The notes beneath the pieces are model-generated. The model ran no database searches. It was not told the DNA's origin and was given only the letters and a program-made list of their open reading frames with translations. A stretch of DNA of 64,000 nt, from assembly GCF_021130785.1 (NCBI RefSeq), contig NC_060212.1, positions 150,936,501 through 151,000,500 of the forward strand. Reading direction: 5' to 3'. Numbering within the stretch: position 1 is the stretch's first letter; the number at the start of each line of letters is the position of its first letter. This document shows positions 21,104 through 31,790 of this stretch, piece after piece. The position numbers and the translations under genes were made by a program. Origin of the DNA: Homalodisca vitripennis (Eukaryota > Arthropoda > Insecta > Hemiptera > Cicadellidae).

Positions 21104-22431
21104 TCAATCGTCTGTACAAACACAACAGAAAATAGTTTTTGGAATTTCAGTTTTACATAGTGAAACAATAGCAGTTTTCTGTCACTAAATGCTAGAATAT
21201 AGTAAATGCCATTACATTAGATTTAAAAAATAACTATTTCATGATCAAATTTTTTCACATTTGTAATCTAAAACCTCAATCACTAAATAAAATATCTTCC
21301 AATCAGACAGCTCTTAACACAGGCTTAAAAGAAGATAAGGATTTCATACTTTAGAAATTTGAATGAAGTTATTTGAAAGTTTAGACACAAAATAACTTAG
21401 AATTGTTTTAACGTACTACTTAAAATGTCTATTCGGATTTTTTATGTTACAATGTTGACTTTATTAAAGTAATCAGATTTTGAATAATAATAGTGATGAA
21501 TTGTGTATTGGAATATAATTCAATATTTAGTATCATATCATTTATATTGAAAAAGCTACATTTATGTTATAAAAATAGACTGACTTATGTATTTCATACA
21601 CACCAGTTTATAACCCTTAGCGAGCCACAAATAAATAACCAAAACTACTCCTAAGAGCCATACACCTTAAAAATTAAAAAAATTCCCACATACCAAAACC
21701 AATTTTTTTTTATAATTCTTATAACATAAGAGGTAAAAAAATGACAAAATATTTTTTTTCACTCTTTATTGTTAATTTACAGCGAAAAAATGGTAAAATC
21801 ATAATTTCACTGAAAAAATATAATTTTGACATTCTATGTGTTCATATATAAAATTAACAATAGTTGAACACAATTATTCTTATACTTTACAAAAAACAAG
21901 CATATAGTAATTTGTATTTAGAGAAAATATAAAGAATAATATAGTAAAAATTTATATATATATATATACAAATTAAATAAAAGCAATGAACTAAAAAAAA
22001 AAACTTGACAATAAAGCCCTACATCACGATAATAATACATAAACTACACTGCACATTGATCAAAAATATTGATTAACATCAAAATTGAAAAGATAAATAC
22101 GCGGATCGAAAATGGAAGGGCGAATAAACATCTAACCTCACGGAAGACTACAGGCAGACTGAGCGCGCGCGTCAGTAGACGTCGTTGGCTCTGCGGGAGA
22201 CTATGAACGTCCGGCCCGCCCGCTATTTTGTCGATCGAACAAGAGCCGTGACCTTCAAAATAGACACAAACGGTTGTCTCACAATATTGTACATTTCAAT
22301 TTTAAGAGCGATGCAATCCTCCAGTTCATCCAGATCTTTAAAAGAAGTAATATATTAAATAAATAAAATCAATTAAAACAAATTGATTAATTAAAAACTA
22401 ATTACAACACAGATAAAAGAATTTCCTAATA
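21104..22431. other. AT-rich stretch with a GC-rich island at its right end
   Basis: Most of this is AT-rich and featureless. The segment 22,100-22,260 is unusually GC-rich and CpG-rich for the window and lies immediately left of the Tigger terminus. No exon with splice sites was found there, although minus-strand KDLDELEDCIALKIEMYNIV is an unexplained open stretch. No function is assigned. Confidence 0.3.
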
Positions 22432-23518
22432 CAGTACAACCCCGATAAGTCGGCCCCCGTTAACCCGGAAGCCCGGCTAACCCGGACCGATTTTCAATAA
22501 AAAAAATAAAAAATCAGACAAACATTTCAATAATAAAAACGTAATATTTTTGAGTGGTATAGTATCCGTGAATCGATGTTGTATCAGCATTTGATGGGAC
22601 TGTACGACAGTGAGTGTGTGACTCATGGCACACGGCGGCCGAGTGGCGGTCATTGTCCCGGATTCTCGGAAACAATAACAGACGCGTATTTCCCTAAATC
22701 CTCTCCCACGCTACCGCCACACCTGGCCCCTCAGTACCTTTCCTACTTCGCTCCGCTCGCTTGTGCCCGTGTTGTGTGTGTAGTGTACTGTATTGTTTGC
22801 TTCTGTTCTGCAATCGTGCTTCAGATAGTGTGCTTCATTTGTGTTGTGCGTTTGTTTTTATCTACGCGATGGCAACAAAACGTAAAAATGTTGTAGTGAC
22901 AATGGAAAAGAGACTAGAGGTATTAGGTAGGATTGATAAAGGCGAATCTTTAAAAACAATTGCAGCATCTTATGGTGACGGTACATCTACAGTATCGGAT
23001 GGAAAAAAAATAGGACAAAAATCGAAGAATTTTGTTTCAAGATGATAACAAAAGACAGTTTGGGCAATCGGTGCAAAGCTAAGAAAGCTAAAAACGAGAC
23101 TCTTGAGGACGCTTTGTATGTTTGGTTTTGTGCGGAAAGGGAACGTGGTTTGCCAGGGTCTGGGCCTATCATTCAAGAAAAGGCAATCAAGCTGAGATAA
23201 ACAGTTGCCTGATTGTGAACCAAATTTTACTGCGAGTCAAGGATGGTTGGATAGGTGGAAAAAACGGTATGGTATTCGCCAACTATCTATCACAGGAGAA
23301 AGTCTATCTGGGGACAACAGCACTGCTGATGACTATAAAAACAAGATTTTGGATTTTGTTAAAGAAGAAAATTTAACGGCAAATCAAATATATAACGCCG
23401 ATGAGACAGGTCTGTTTTACAGAATGTTGCCGAGCAAAACTTTGGCCTCAAAACTGAAAAAGACGCAAAGGGATACAACAAAAGCAAAGACCGATTGACA
23501 ATAATGGCCTGCAGCAAT
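22432..23518 (+). mobile_element. 5' half of a pogo/Tigger transposon, truncated by a retrotransposon
   Basis: The terminal sequence CAGTACAACCCCGATAAGTC, preceded by TA, is a classic Tigger end. The transposase starts at 22,869 (MATKRKNVVVTMEKRLEVLG) with a CENP-B-type helix-turn-helix: SLKTIAASYGDGTSTVSD. After a frameshift near 23,000 come YVWFCAERERGLPGSGPII, FTASQGWLDRWKKRYGIR and IYNADETGLFYRMLP, which contains the first catalytic Asp. The sequence then stops at the junction with a minus-strand non-LTR element near 23,518. No continuation of this Tigger was found on the far side, so it is a 5' fragment. Confidence 0.85.
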
Positions 23519-24400
23519 GTTGTAATTATTTAATTCATGACTAACCCCAAAAAACTCATCCACTTCATAAAATGGGTGTTCCAAAAGGAAAAATCCAATT
23601 TGTCTTTTGAAAATACCAAATGGCAGTGATATTAATCCATTTGGCAGTGTGTTCCATAATTTTGGTCTAAGAGATAATGTTGCTAATGAATATTGTTTGG
23701 AAATCAGTTTTTTTGTTACAATATTGTTTGCGCCCCTTGCATTCATTATATTGGTGGATGTTTTTATATGTTAGGTTGTTTGACGTAGCCATATAAAACA
23801 ACAGTTTATACACATCTAAACAAGGGACTGTCATAATATGAAGTTCTTGAAATTTTTGTTTACATGAATCCTTATAGCCAATACCAGAAATATAACGTAC
23901 TGCTTTTTTTTATTAATACAATTTTATTAATGTTCTTTTTAAATGTATTTCCCCATATTTCAATACCATAAACTAATTGAGAGTAAAAAAATGCATAATA
24001 TACCATTTTAAGAGCTTTTTTGTTGCAAAAATCAGACAGTTTTCTCATCATAAATATTGCTTTCTATAACTTTAAACAGAGAGTAGTTATATGGTCATTC
24101 CAATTTAAATTTTTGTCGATGATCAATCCAAGAAATTTTGTAGAATCATATATTGGTATTACTAAAACGTCAAATGGTATTTGAATTTCAAAGGAAGATA
24201 TTTTATTTGAAGTAAAATTTACAGCTGTTGATTTATTTGCATTTACTGTTAAAAAGTTTTCATTAAAGTATTGCACTATATTATTAATTTGTATATTTGC
24301 TATGATTTCTAAATCCTCCAAATTTTTGTGTTTATATAGTATATATATATATAGATCTGTCATCTGCATTAAAAATAAACTCACACTAAATAAATTGAGA
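23515..24400 (-). mobile_element. Non-LTR retrotransposon fragment (RT C-terminal half)
   Basis: Minus-strand reading starts near 24,384 with sequence resembling the catalytic block (DDxxLYI), then NENFLTVNANKSTAVNF, STKFLGLIIDKNLNWNDHIT and YAFFYSQLVYGIEIWG. It ends with SLRPKLWNTLPNGL and EHPFYEVDEFFGV near 23,540. These are the palm and thumb of a CR1/Jockey-like reverse transcriptase. Frameshifts interrupt it near 24,060 and 23,750. It abuts the Tigger fragment, and the usual short-repeat tail is not evident at the junction. Confidence 0.8.
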
Positions 24401-24633
24401 GTATTCAGGTCACAGTTACTTATAAGTAACTACTATCTCCAAGAAATATAGTTACTGTGACAATGCTAATAATAACACATAAATTGTCGTGGGCTTTACA
24501 ATGAACTAACTAACAACAACAAACATTTAGTCATTTTTTAAATTTATTTATTCAAAAATAGTAATTATGATGATTGTTAGGTTGCATTTTGTAATATAGT
24601 TTTAATAACATTTTTAACCTGATTCACACTCAC

Positions 24634-24717
24634 CATCATGATATGATCTTCTTGTTGGAGGCCCTCCAGGTCCTCTAGGGTATGCCATCATTGTTACAAT
24701 ACGGGTATTATCAAAGA
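24634..24717 (-). CDS. Exon with start codon, Gly/Pro/Arg-rich; gene not identified
   Basis: Minus-strand exon of 84 bases with acceptor TATTTGTTTCAG/TCTTTG and donor GATG/GTGAGTG. It encodes FDNTRIVTMMAYPRGPGG and then PPTRRSYHD, and leaves in phase 1. The ATGATG inside could be the start, with the leading bases as 5' UTR; the frame is also open upstream. It joins in phase with the exon at 20,718-20,651. Composition is disordered and RNA-binding-like (RGPGGPP), but no family is recognised. Confidence 0.5.
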
Positions 24718-25640
24718 CTGAAACAAATATTAGTAAAAATATTTATTTAATATTTAAAATTAGAACACCTAAAAAAGTAAAATAACTGACAAAGAACAAA
24801 AATAGAACCAATAAAATGGTGAAGTAGCTGTAGGTAAAGAACATATGTTAGTCTACTTATCACATTTTGCAAAGAACAGCTGAAAGAAAGATATCATTGT
24901 TTTTGTACTGTATGAATTTGTACAAAATATATTTAATGGAACAACAACTATAAACATTACATCTAGATATAATAAGCTTTTAAATATTGGTTTATATTAA
25001 CTACATATTAGTTTATTTATATAAATTCATTTGTATTGTTATACAATTTGCATTTATAGTGGCAATAAAATAAAAGTAAATAGTGTCCGTCTACTAATAT
25101 TACAGTAAATGACTTATGTTGCATATATTTATGTAAACATATATTCTCATAAAAAGACAAAGGCTGTCACGATATTGCTTCCTTTGACAAAAAGAAGAAT
25201 AAATGAGCAAGATAAGCAACTCTTTTACCAAATGCAGAGAACTCCTCATAATTTTGAAGATCAAAATTTTAACTTTAGTTCAATAAGTAGAATATATGAA
25301 AGTTATTTGGGATATTTTGAATTAATTCCTAATAGAAAACAATACAGTACATAACAAAGACAATACAGTAGTGTCTTTTAAGGTAGGTGGACTGAGCCTA
25401 CCTAGAATGATCAAAAACTCAAAATTACATAGAGCATCAGGAGAAATGGGGTTTTTAATTAAAATCAATTTTTTTTGTTAGGTAAAGAACAATTACATTT
25501 TATTAAAGTAAAATTAAAGTATAAAACAGAAAATACAATCTAATTTTATGAACAGCAGACAAGTTTTACTTAAAAAACAAACTGCTAATAGTGTTTTCTT
25601 TCACCACATTACAACACTTGCGAGCAGCGATATCCCGCCA
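24718..25640. other. AT-rich non-coding stretch
   Basis: No gene, element end or repeat was recognised. The longest open frame, at 25,109-25,354, is AT-driven and matches nothing known to me. Confidence 0.35.
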
Positions 25641-25643
25641 ACA

Positions 25644-25925
25644 TCAAAGAAAAATAGTGTCAGTTGCAGTTGCTTCTGCTTGTTGTTCTATGTAGAGTAC
25701 AGCAGTATCAGCAGTATCTAGTGCCGCGTAGACTTCACTGTGAGACATTGCCGAAACAGTCTCTTGTACAATTTCTTTGTTACTATTGTCGACTGTCATA
25801 GCAGTGACCATCTGAACAATTGCATTGTCTGTCAACTCAAACTGTTCACCATTATTCATCCACTCTGTAATATCAGTTTGGTTTCCTTTCTTACAACCAG
25901 GAAGATTCTTTATAACATGTTAATT
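25644..25925 (-). pseudogene. Tigger transposase C-terminal fragment
   Basis: Minus-strand reading gives NLPGCKKGNQTDITEWMNN, then ELTDNAIVQMV and SHSEVYAALDTADTAVLYIE. This is the C-terminal tail of Tigger/jerky-type transposases: 'LPGC..v.eediteWl..D....lTDeEIv', then 'S.seAf.aldt.l.yvEqq'. Orientation and content fit it being the missing end of the Tigger at 28,330-27,308, separated from it by about 1.4 kb of inserted sequence. Confidence 0.65.
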
Positions 25926-26469
25926 AAAGTTAATCACCTGTTTAAACATTACTTGAAGAAAGTTGTGAAATTAATGAATTAATTTTAAATGAGTGTTATC
26001 TGAATTTGATTAAGTGTTGAAATTGGCAAGTCACAGAATGAATATTATATTTAAATACTATCAAGTGAGTTAAGTATTGTATTATAAATGTGCAGACTAC
26101 TGTAACATCAGTGTGATCATTTGGAGGTTGAGTTGTAATCAAGATTGAAGTATAAATATCAACTTTTTGATTACGATGGACAAATACTTGTAAAAATCAT
26201 TATTATATATTACATTGGTATCCAAACAATGCATTATGAATAGAGGGTCGCAAAAGTTTCATTGGACATTTTCGTAAAACATTCACACAACAAATATTGG
26301 AATTACTACCTCCAATTTTACTAGGCTAGATTTGTTATATGCTTCAATCTCAAATTGTTTATACATATCTGAAATACTCCATAGAAACATTTACTTAATG
26401 TATAAAGGCATAAGATTATAATACATCCCAAATAACATAAATTTGAGTGTGCCAAATCTATATGGTGTA

Positions 26470-26870
26470 AGCTTCAAAGAGGTTAAAGATTAGCAACATG
26501 AAGTCCAAGGTGACATTGACTGTAAAAGGTGGTTTCACAAAGACTGTGCAAAGATCTCCAAGTTGAATATGATCACCTTTCCGGTGATGTAAACATTAAA
26601 TGGTTTTGCCCACGTGGTGACTGTGTTAACCAATATATCCATGCTACAAGTCTTTCTCAACTGAAAACTCTTACAGACAAGATGTGTGAGTTAACTGCCA
26701 AGTTTATCAGTTTTGGCAGTTAACTCAGAAAGTTTGATAAACTAATCACCCAGATGACTTCATTCGAAAATTGAATCACTGTCACAGATAATTGTGTTGA
26801 AATAATTGAGTCAAAGAAGGCAAACAGCATTGCGATGAATCAAGAAAACCTGATCGGGAAAATAAATTAT
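26470..26870 (+). pseudogene. Remnant of a retrotransposon ORF1 PHD-type finger
   Basis: Two plus-strand frames, shifted once near 26,560, read DIDCKRWFHKDCAKIS and then EYDHLSGDVNIKWFCPRGDC. The spacing of WFHxxC and WFCPxxxC is that of a PHD finger found in ORF1 proteins of some insect CR1-like retrotransposons. A coiled, Lys/Glu-rich stretch (LSQLKTLTDKMCELTAKF) follows, as in those proteins. The remnant lies between the two Tigger pieces. Confidence 0.55.
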
Positions 26871-27307
26871 TGCTCTTGCAGATCCCAATTTTATTATCAT
26901 TTTTAATCTTAGAATACTTTTGCTGTTCATTAATTAATTTATTACACTTATTTTAACTAGTTTTTGCATTAAGTACTTTTGACTAAATTATATCATCTCA
27001 ATACCTACATGTTTGTTATTTAAAATTTTTATTGCTGTTAATAAATATATGCACTTTAGCTGCTCTTTTGGTTATTATGGATTACTTTGTTGCACATGAA
27101 TTCAATTTATTGTTGTTAAGTTTGAACCTGTTCTATTTTTATATACTGCATACTTTATATATAGTTTATATATTGCACAATATTGTATCAAGTTTATGTA
27201 ATGGAAAACGGTTGAAAGAAATAAAAGTAATCAAAGGTATCTCATCTTTTTCATCGTAGTTCTCAGTCTCACTCAATCCAATTTTATTCCATGAATATTT
27301 TATTGTC

Positions 27308-28345
27308 TTAAGATTTTATTTCATCCCATGCTTGAGCGATCCAATAAATGACATATTGCACTGGAACTTTCCTTAATAAAATCTCTAACAGTTCTTTCAC
27401 CTTTGATTGTTTAACAAATAAACTGTAACAGTCATTGCCTGTATTTTCTTCAAACGCTCCAGTACGCTTTGATCCATTAGCTGAATCAGGCTGGTAACAC
27501 TTGGTGGTAAAAAATTGCTCATATTTCATCACACTACAGTTCCTCTTCACCCGGGTGCGAGCACGCATTATCTAAGATTGAGATTACTTTACAAGGCAAA
27601 TTGTTTCTCTCTATAAAACCTTTTAGTTTCAGGGAGCACGAAGCTTAGCAGCCTTCTCTATCACAACCAGCTTCAATTTATGGTTTCCCGTTGCATATGA
27701 AGCAGCAAGAAGTCAGTCTTTTATATTTTTTTTATGTCCTGGAGCAGATGTTTCCTCCTGTGAAGAAAGTGTTTTGATGGTTAAGGTTTAAAATTGAAAC
27801 CCGTTTCATCACAATTGTAGATCAGATCAGGTGTTAATTTTTTATTTTATAAAATATTTGATTTTTTACTAAATTGTACAACTTGTATCTGAATTAGCCA
27901 AAAGTTTCTCTCCACAAATTTGAATTTATCTCACACAATACCGTTTTTTCTAGCGATCTAACCATCTCACACTTGCTGTGAAATCTTCGCCTTCCTTCAG
28001 TTAATTGCGAAAATACATATATGGCCTGTTGCTAATTATGGCCTGATATTGGAACACCTCTGCTTCTTAATACACAAAATCATAAAAACAGGGCATCACT
28101 AATTTGTACAAATTGTGATTTTTCATTGATTTTCTTTCATTAGAAAACTTATTTGAGACTAACTTTTCAATTTTACCACGGTTCCTGTGGCACTCACCTA
28201 CTGTTATTTCACCGACGCCATATTAAGTGGATAACTTTTTCAACGTTTTGTCTTCATCTAATCTTCCCAAAAGCTTCCAACATTTGTTTTTAACGGAACA
28301 AACATCTCTCTTACTTTTAGAACTCATAACTGTATTGTATATTAA
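27308..28345 (-). pseudogene. Decayed Tigger transposase
   Basis: Minus-strand reading begins near 28,327 (MSSKSKRDVCSVKNKCWKLL) with a CENP-B-type helix-turn-helix (YGVGEITVGE). It continues with FTASVRWLDR near 27,980, LIYNCDETGFNFKP near 27,810 (catalytic Asp in the DETG motif), SAPGHKK near 27,740, ASYATGNHKLKLVVIEKAAK near 27,670 and VIYWIAQAWDEIKS at 27,310. Several stops and frameshifts are present. The C-terminal tail expected next is found at 25,925-25,644. Confidence 0.78.
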
Positions 28346-30280
28346 AAACTAGGAAATAAAAACAAAAACAAATCACTTCTATTGCATGAATTGAACCTTA
28401 AACGATAAACAAAAACGCTCGTAAAACGCTCTGTAACTGTAAGATTGTAGTGCCATCTCACAGTAATACTTCTCAAATTGACATTTTGTTATTTTATGAC
28501 ACGGTCAGAATTCATCAGTCTTGACCGGCCTTGGTGGAGCGAGAGAGGGAATGAGGGACGGAAATAGTCACGTAATGAATATGCGCCCTACTAAACAGCC
28601 TGCCCAATCCTCACAATTTTTACACAGCGTTAGTAAGTTGAAGGAGCTGTTTACTAGTGTTAAGTACTCTATATTTTTTTACCACATAGTACCTCGAATT
28701 ACATTGAAGCTCGAACTATCAATACACAAATTACCAACACTCTACTGTATTATATTTAAGTAGAAGAAAAATTACATTAAATTAATATACTTTACAGATA
28801 GACAGAAGGACATTAGGATTGTAGAGGATTATTCATATCTTGAATGAAATTGTATGATAGTAATATCTTGAGGAAGGTTTTCTTTTTTTCTCCAGGACTA
28901 TGTAGCAAATTTTGTATGGCCAAACATAACCAAATAATTAAAATTTATAAATATTCCAAGATATGTAATAATACAAAAATTGAACAAGTAATTCTTTCTA
29001 CATTTGGATAGTCATTTTTCACATATCTGGACGATTTTTCCTCCCATATTTTCACAAAAAGAAACAGAGAACACTTTACACAAATAATTATACATGAATA
29101 AAGGAAGAATTATTTATTTTTTTCACAATAACAACCATTTAGAAAATACTATATGCCATTTCCCAAAAATAACGTAGACTTAAACAATTCATGCACTTGT
29201 ATTTGTAAATAGTGATGTATATAAATATTGTTCTGCATTGCCTGTCAATGATAAAGTGGAGGGTATCAAGAAATAATTTATGGAATGTATGCTGAAATAA
29301 TCAATTCCAACAACACAAGAAGACAAATAATATACAATAAATATTATTGTTATTGCTAGTATCTGTATTTTTTGTTAATTTGTTAAACTCTGTAAAAAGT
29401 GGCTTTACCATTGAAATAATGAAATTAAATATATATACCAACTAATCACTGTGTTAAATAGAAGAACACAAAAGAACGATTTCTCACTTCTATATTTCAG
29501 GCGATTTAATAGCCCCGTCTTCAGGAAGTTTTAAATATAAATTAATACAAAACTATAAAACGTAAACAACAATCAAGAAAACAAATGTAAAAAATGTGCA
29601 TAACATTTGATAAAGACCAGCAGACATGAAATTTTTCTAATTTAAACCTTGTGGAACAGTTTTTTTTTTTTTTTAACGATGGAATAAAACTTTGTAATTT
29701 TTGACAAATTTTGAATCTATAAAAATTATTTAAAAGTTATCTTAAATTTAGACCAGATGGATTTTTAGTCTTCAACATGATTTGATGAGCTTGCTCCATT
29801 TGCTTTATATATAATTGAGACCACAGAAGCAAAATTACAGACAATTTAACAAATTCTGTTTTTAAAAGAAAGTTTGATTCTTTCTTATTCTAATTACGTT
29901 AATTGAAGCTAAATTGGACACAACTTACTCCTTCAAAAATTACATAGCGTGAAATATGGTACAAGTTATAGAGGTTTTGCCACTTGACGATAAACTAATT
30001 CTCTTTAAATTAAATTCATGCCACTGTCACAGATTAGGTGATTATTTACTATCTATTTATAATAACTACACCTACTGTTGATAGAACTAACAGTAAAAAG
30101 TCATATTTTACTAAATTGAACAAATACAGAGAGCAAGCACTTGAAGTAAGGATGAAACTCAGCTGGAGTATAGTAAGCATCCACCACCACAATCGAATCA
30201 GGGTACATGCCAAATTATTGATTTTAAATTTCTTAAACTAACTGATTTTATGCTGTTTTGTTTGTTATATTGGAAATTAA
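28346..30280. other. AT-rich non-coding stretch
   Basis: No gene was recognised. On the minus strand at about 29,555-29,490 the sequence CTTCCTGAAGACGGGGC with TTAAATCGCCTGAAA resembles the conserved ends of some insect Penelope-like or related repeats, but nothing else supports an element. Confidence 0.3.
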
Positions 30281-30582
30281 AACGTTAAGGGCCGACCTGG
30301 CAAATTGCGAATTTGACGTTATCAACGTATTCTGCTCATCCTCCTGAACAAAAATATATATGGTTTTAGGGGTGCAAATGATAAATAACATGGTTTTAGG
30401 GGGTATATTCATAAATAGTTGTTTTTAATGTCCTGTTTGTATGTTGTGTCTGGATATCTGTAAATATTATCTGCGGCTGGGACTGATAGCGTATCTGTTA
30501 TCTTAGCGCTCCAGGGCAGAAGTCAGTGCTTCACAAGATGTCGTGTACTGAAGGTTGGATCGAGTGAGTGCGTGACAATCAT

Positions 30583-30988
30583 GGATCAACCATCCACTAG
30601 TTCGACGAATCGTAGTGAATTGTGTGTGTCGGAATGTTTTCTCGGGCATGTTAAGAGTTTACGTTTTGACCGACTGATTATTTCCTTTATAATACAACAT
30701 GAAATTTTTAATAATGAGTGAATTTGTTCGTTGTGCGGTCGCATATTGTTTTTAAACTGGGAGACTTTGACGTTTCGTTGTGACAAAAATTTGTAAAAGT
30801 AGTAAAAAAAGTTTTGAATGTTGTAATATAAAAAAATCAGCCCGGGCAGGTTCCTTTTTGAAAAACGCGCTTAGACATAGAGACATATTTTGGTTTGGTG
30901 ACCATGTTGTTGCATTTAAAGCCAGTGAGACAATGCTATATTTCGTTGGAGTTTGGCATTCTGCACATTCTGTGAAACACACTAAAGG
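30583..30988 (+). other. Open segment with Cys pairs and a splice donor, unidentified
   Basis: From ATG at 30,583 the plus strand reads MDQPSTSSTNRSELCVSECF. It then runs through stops and frameshifts to an open frame with C-S-L-C-G and CDKN followed by AGSFLKNALRHRDIFWFGD. It reaches ETMLYFVGVWHSAHSVKHTK at a strong donor, AAAG/GTAAGT, at 30,988. The Cys pairs plus the following helical segment recall the N-terminus of ISXO2/Merlin-type transposases, but the likeness is vague. It could be an unrelated exon or a relic. Confidence 0.25.
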
Positions 30989-31222
30989 TAAGTGTTCTCT
31001 ATTAATGTCCATTTATATTAGGGGTATTCATGATTTATTAAGTTTTTTACACTGTACATAATTGCCTATGCATTACACCTCAATTTATATTTCTGATCAA
31101 CCCCTTTAGAATTTGATATTTTACTGATAGGTACTATCTCGAGGGATGTTTTTCTTCTGTTGACATCAGCGCGGGCTGCAGCAGCACCAAAAGTGTTCTC
31201 TATTAATGTCCATTTATATATA

Positions 31223-31587
31223 CAGGGTGTCCAAAAAGTCCCGGGTCGGTTAAATATTTTTCAAAATATTTCAAATAGAGCTACAAAACCTTACACATAA
31301 AAATCTATCTTTGAACGGCTGTCATTTTTGACTCGGTTACCCGTTTGAGGTCGGGTTTGCGGCTATGTGCTCTACTAATAAAGACCTTTTATTTGATATG
31401 CATATCAACCTATGCTTACGTTTAAGATTTTCTTCTGACTCCTAGCGGGCCGCCCCCCTGAGGAAGTAGCGGATCACTGAATATGTGATAAAATAGATTT
31501 TTATGTCCAGTAACTTTATGTAAGGTTTTGTAGCTCTATTTGAAATATTTTGAAAAATATTTAACCGACCCGGGACTTTTGGACACC

Positions 31588-31590
<3 letters not shown>
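31223..31590. mobile_element. Mariner-type MITE with ~72-bp terminal repeats
   Basis: Left end CAGGGTGTCCAAAAAGTCCC; the right end is its complement with one A fewer. TA flanks both sides (31,221-31,222 and 31,591-31,592). The repeats extend about 72 bp, to ACAAAACCTTACA. There is no coding frame. Subterminal sequence such as AAGATTTTCTTCTGACTCCT also occurs in the right arm of the element at 1,295-2,628, so the two belong to related families. It is flanked on the right by a TA microsatellite. Confidence 0.9.

Positions 31591-31645
<55 letters not shown>
31591..31645. repeat. (TA)n microsatellite
   Basis: A run of TA dinucleotides of about 50 bases, directly abutting the right TA of the MITE and followed by CTAGCTGTTACCCGCGG. 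Confidence 0.9.
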
Positions 31646-31790
31646 TAGCTGTTACCCGCGGCTTTGCACACAATCTTTAGAACTGAAGTCCTTATATTAC
31701 TTAGTAAAAGCAATTATGATGTAATATGGTGGGAGTCCTATAAAAATTATAAAGCGTAAGTAGGCATACATCAGTTTAGATATTATTTAA

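Noticed and set aside
21617..21700. A piggyBac-like terminus (AACCCTTAGCGAGCCAC)
   Set aside because: The target word is TTATAA rather than TTAA at the edge, and no inverted partner was found.
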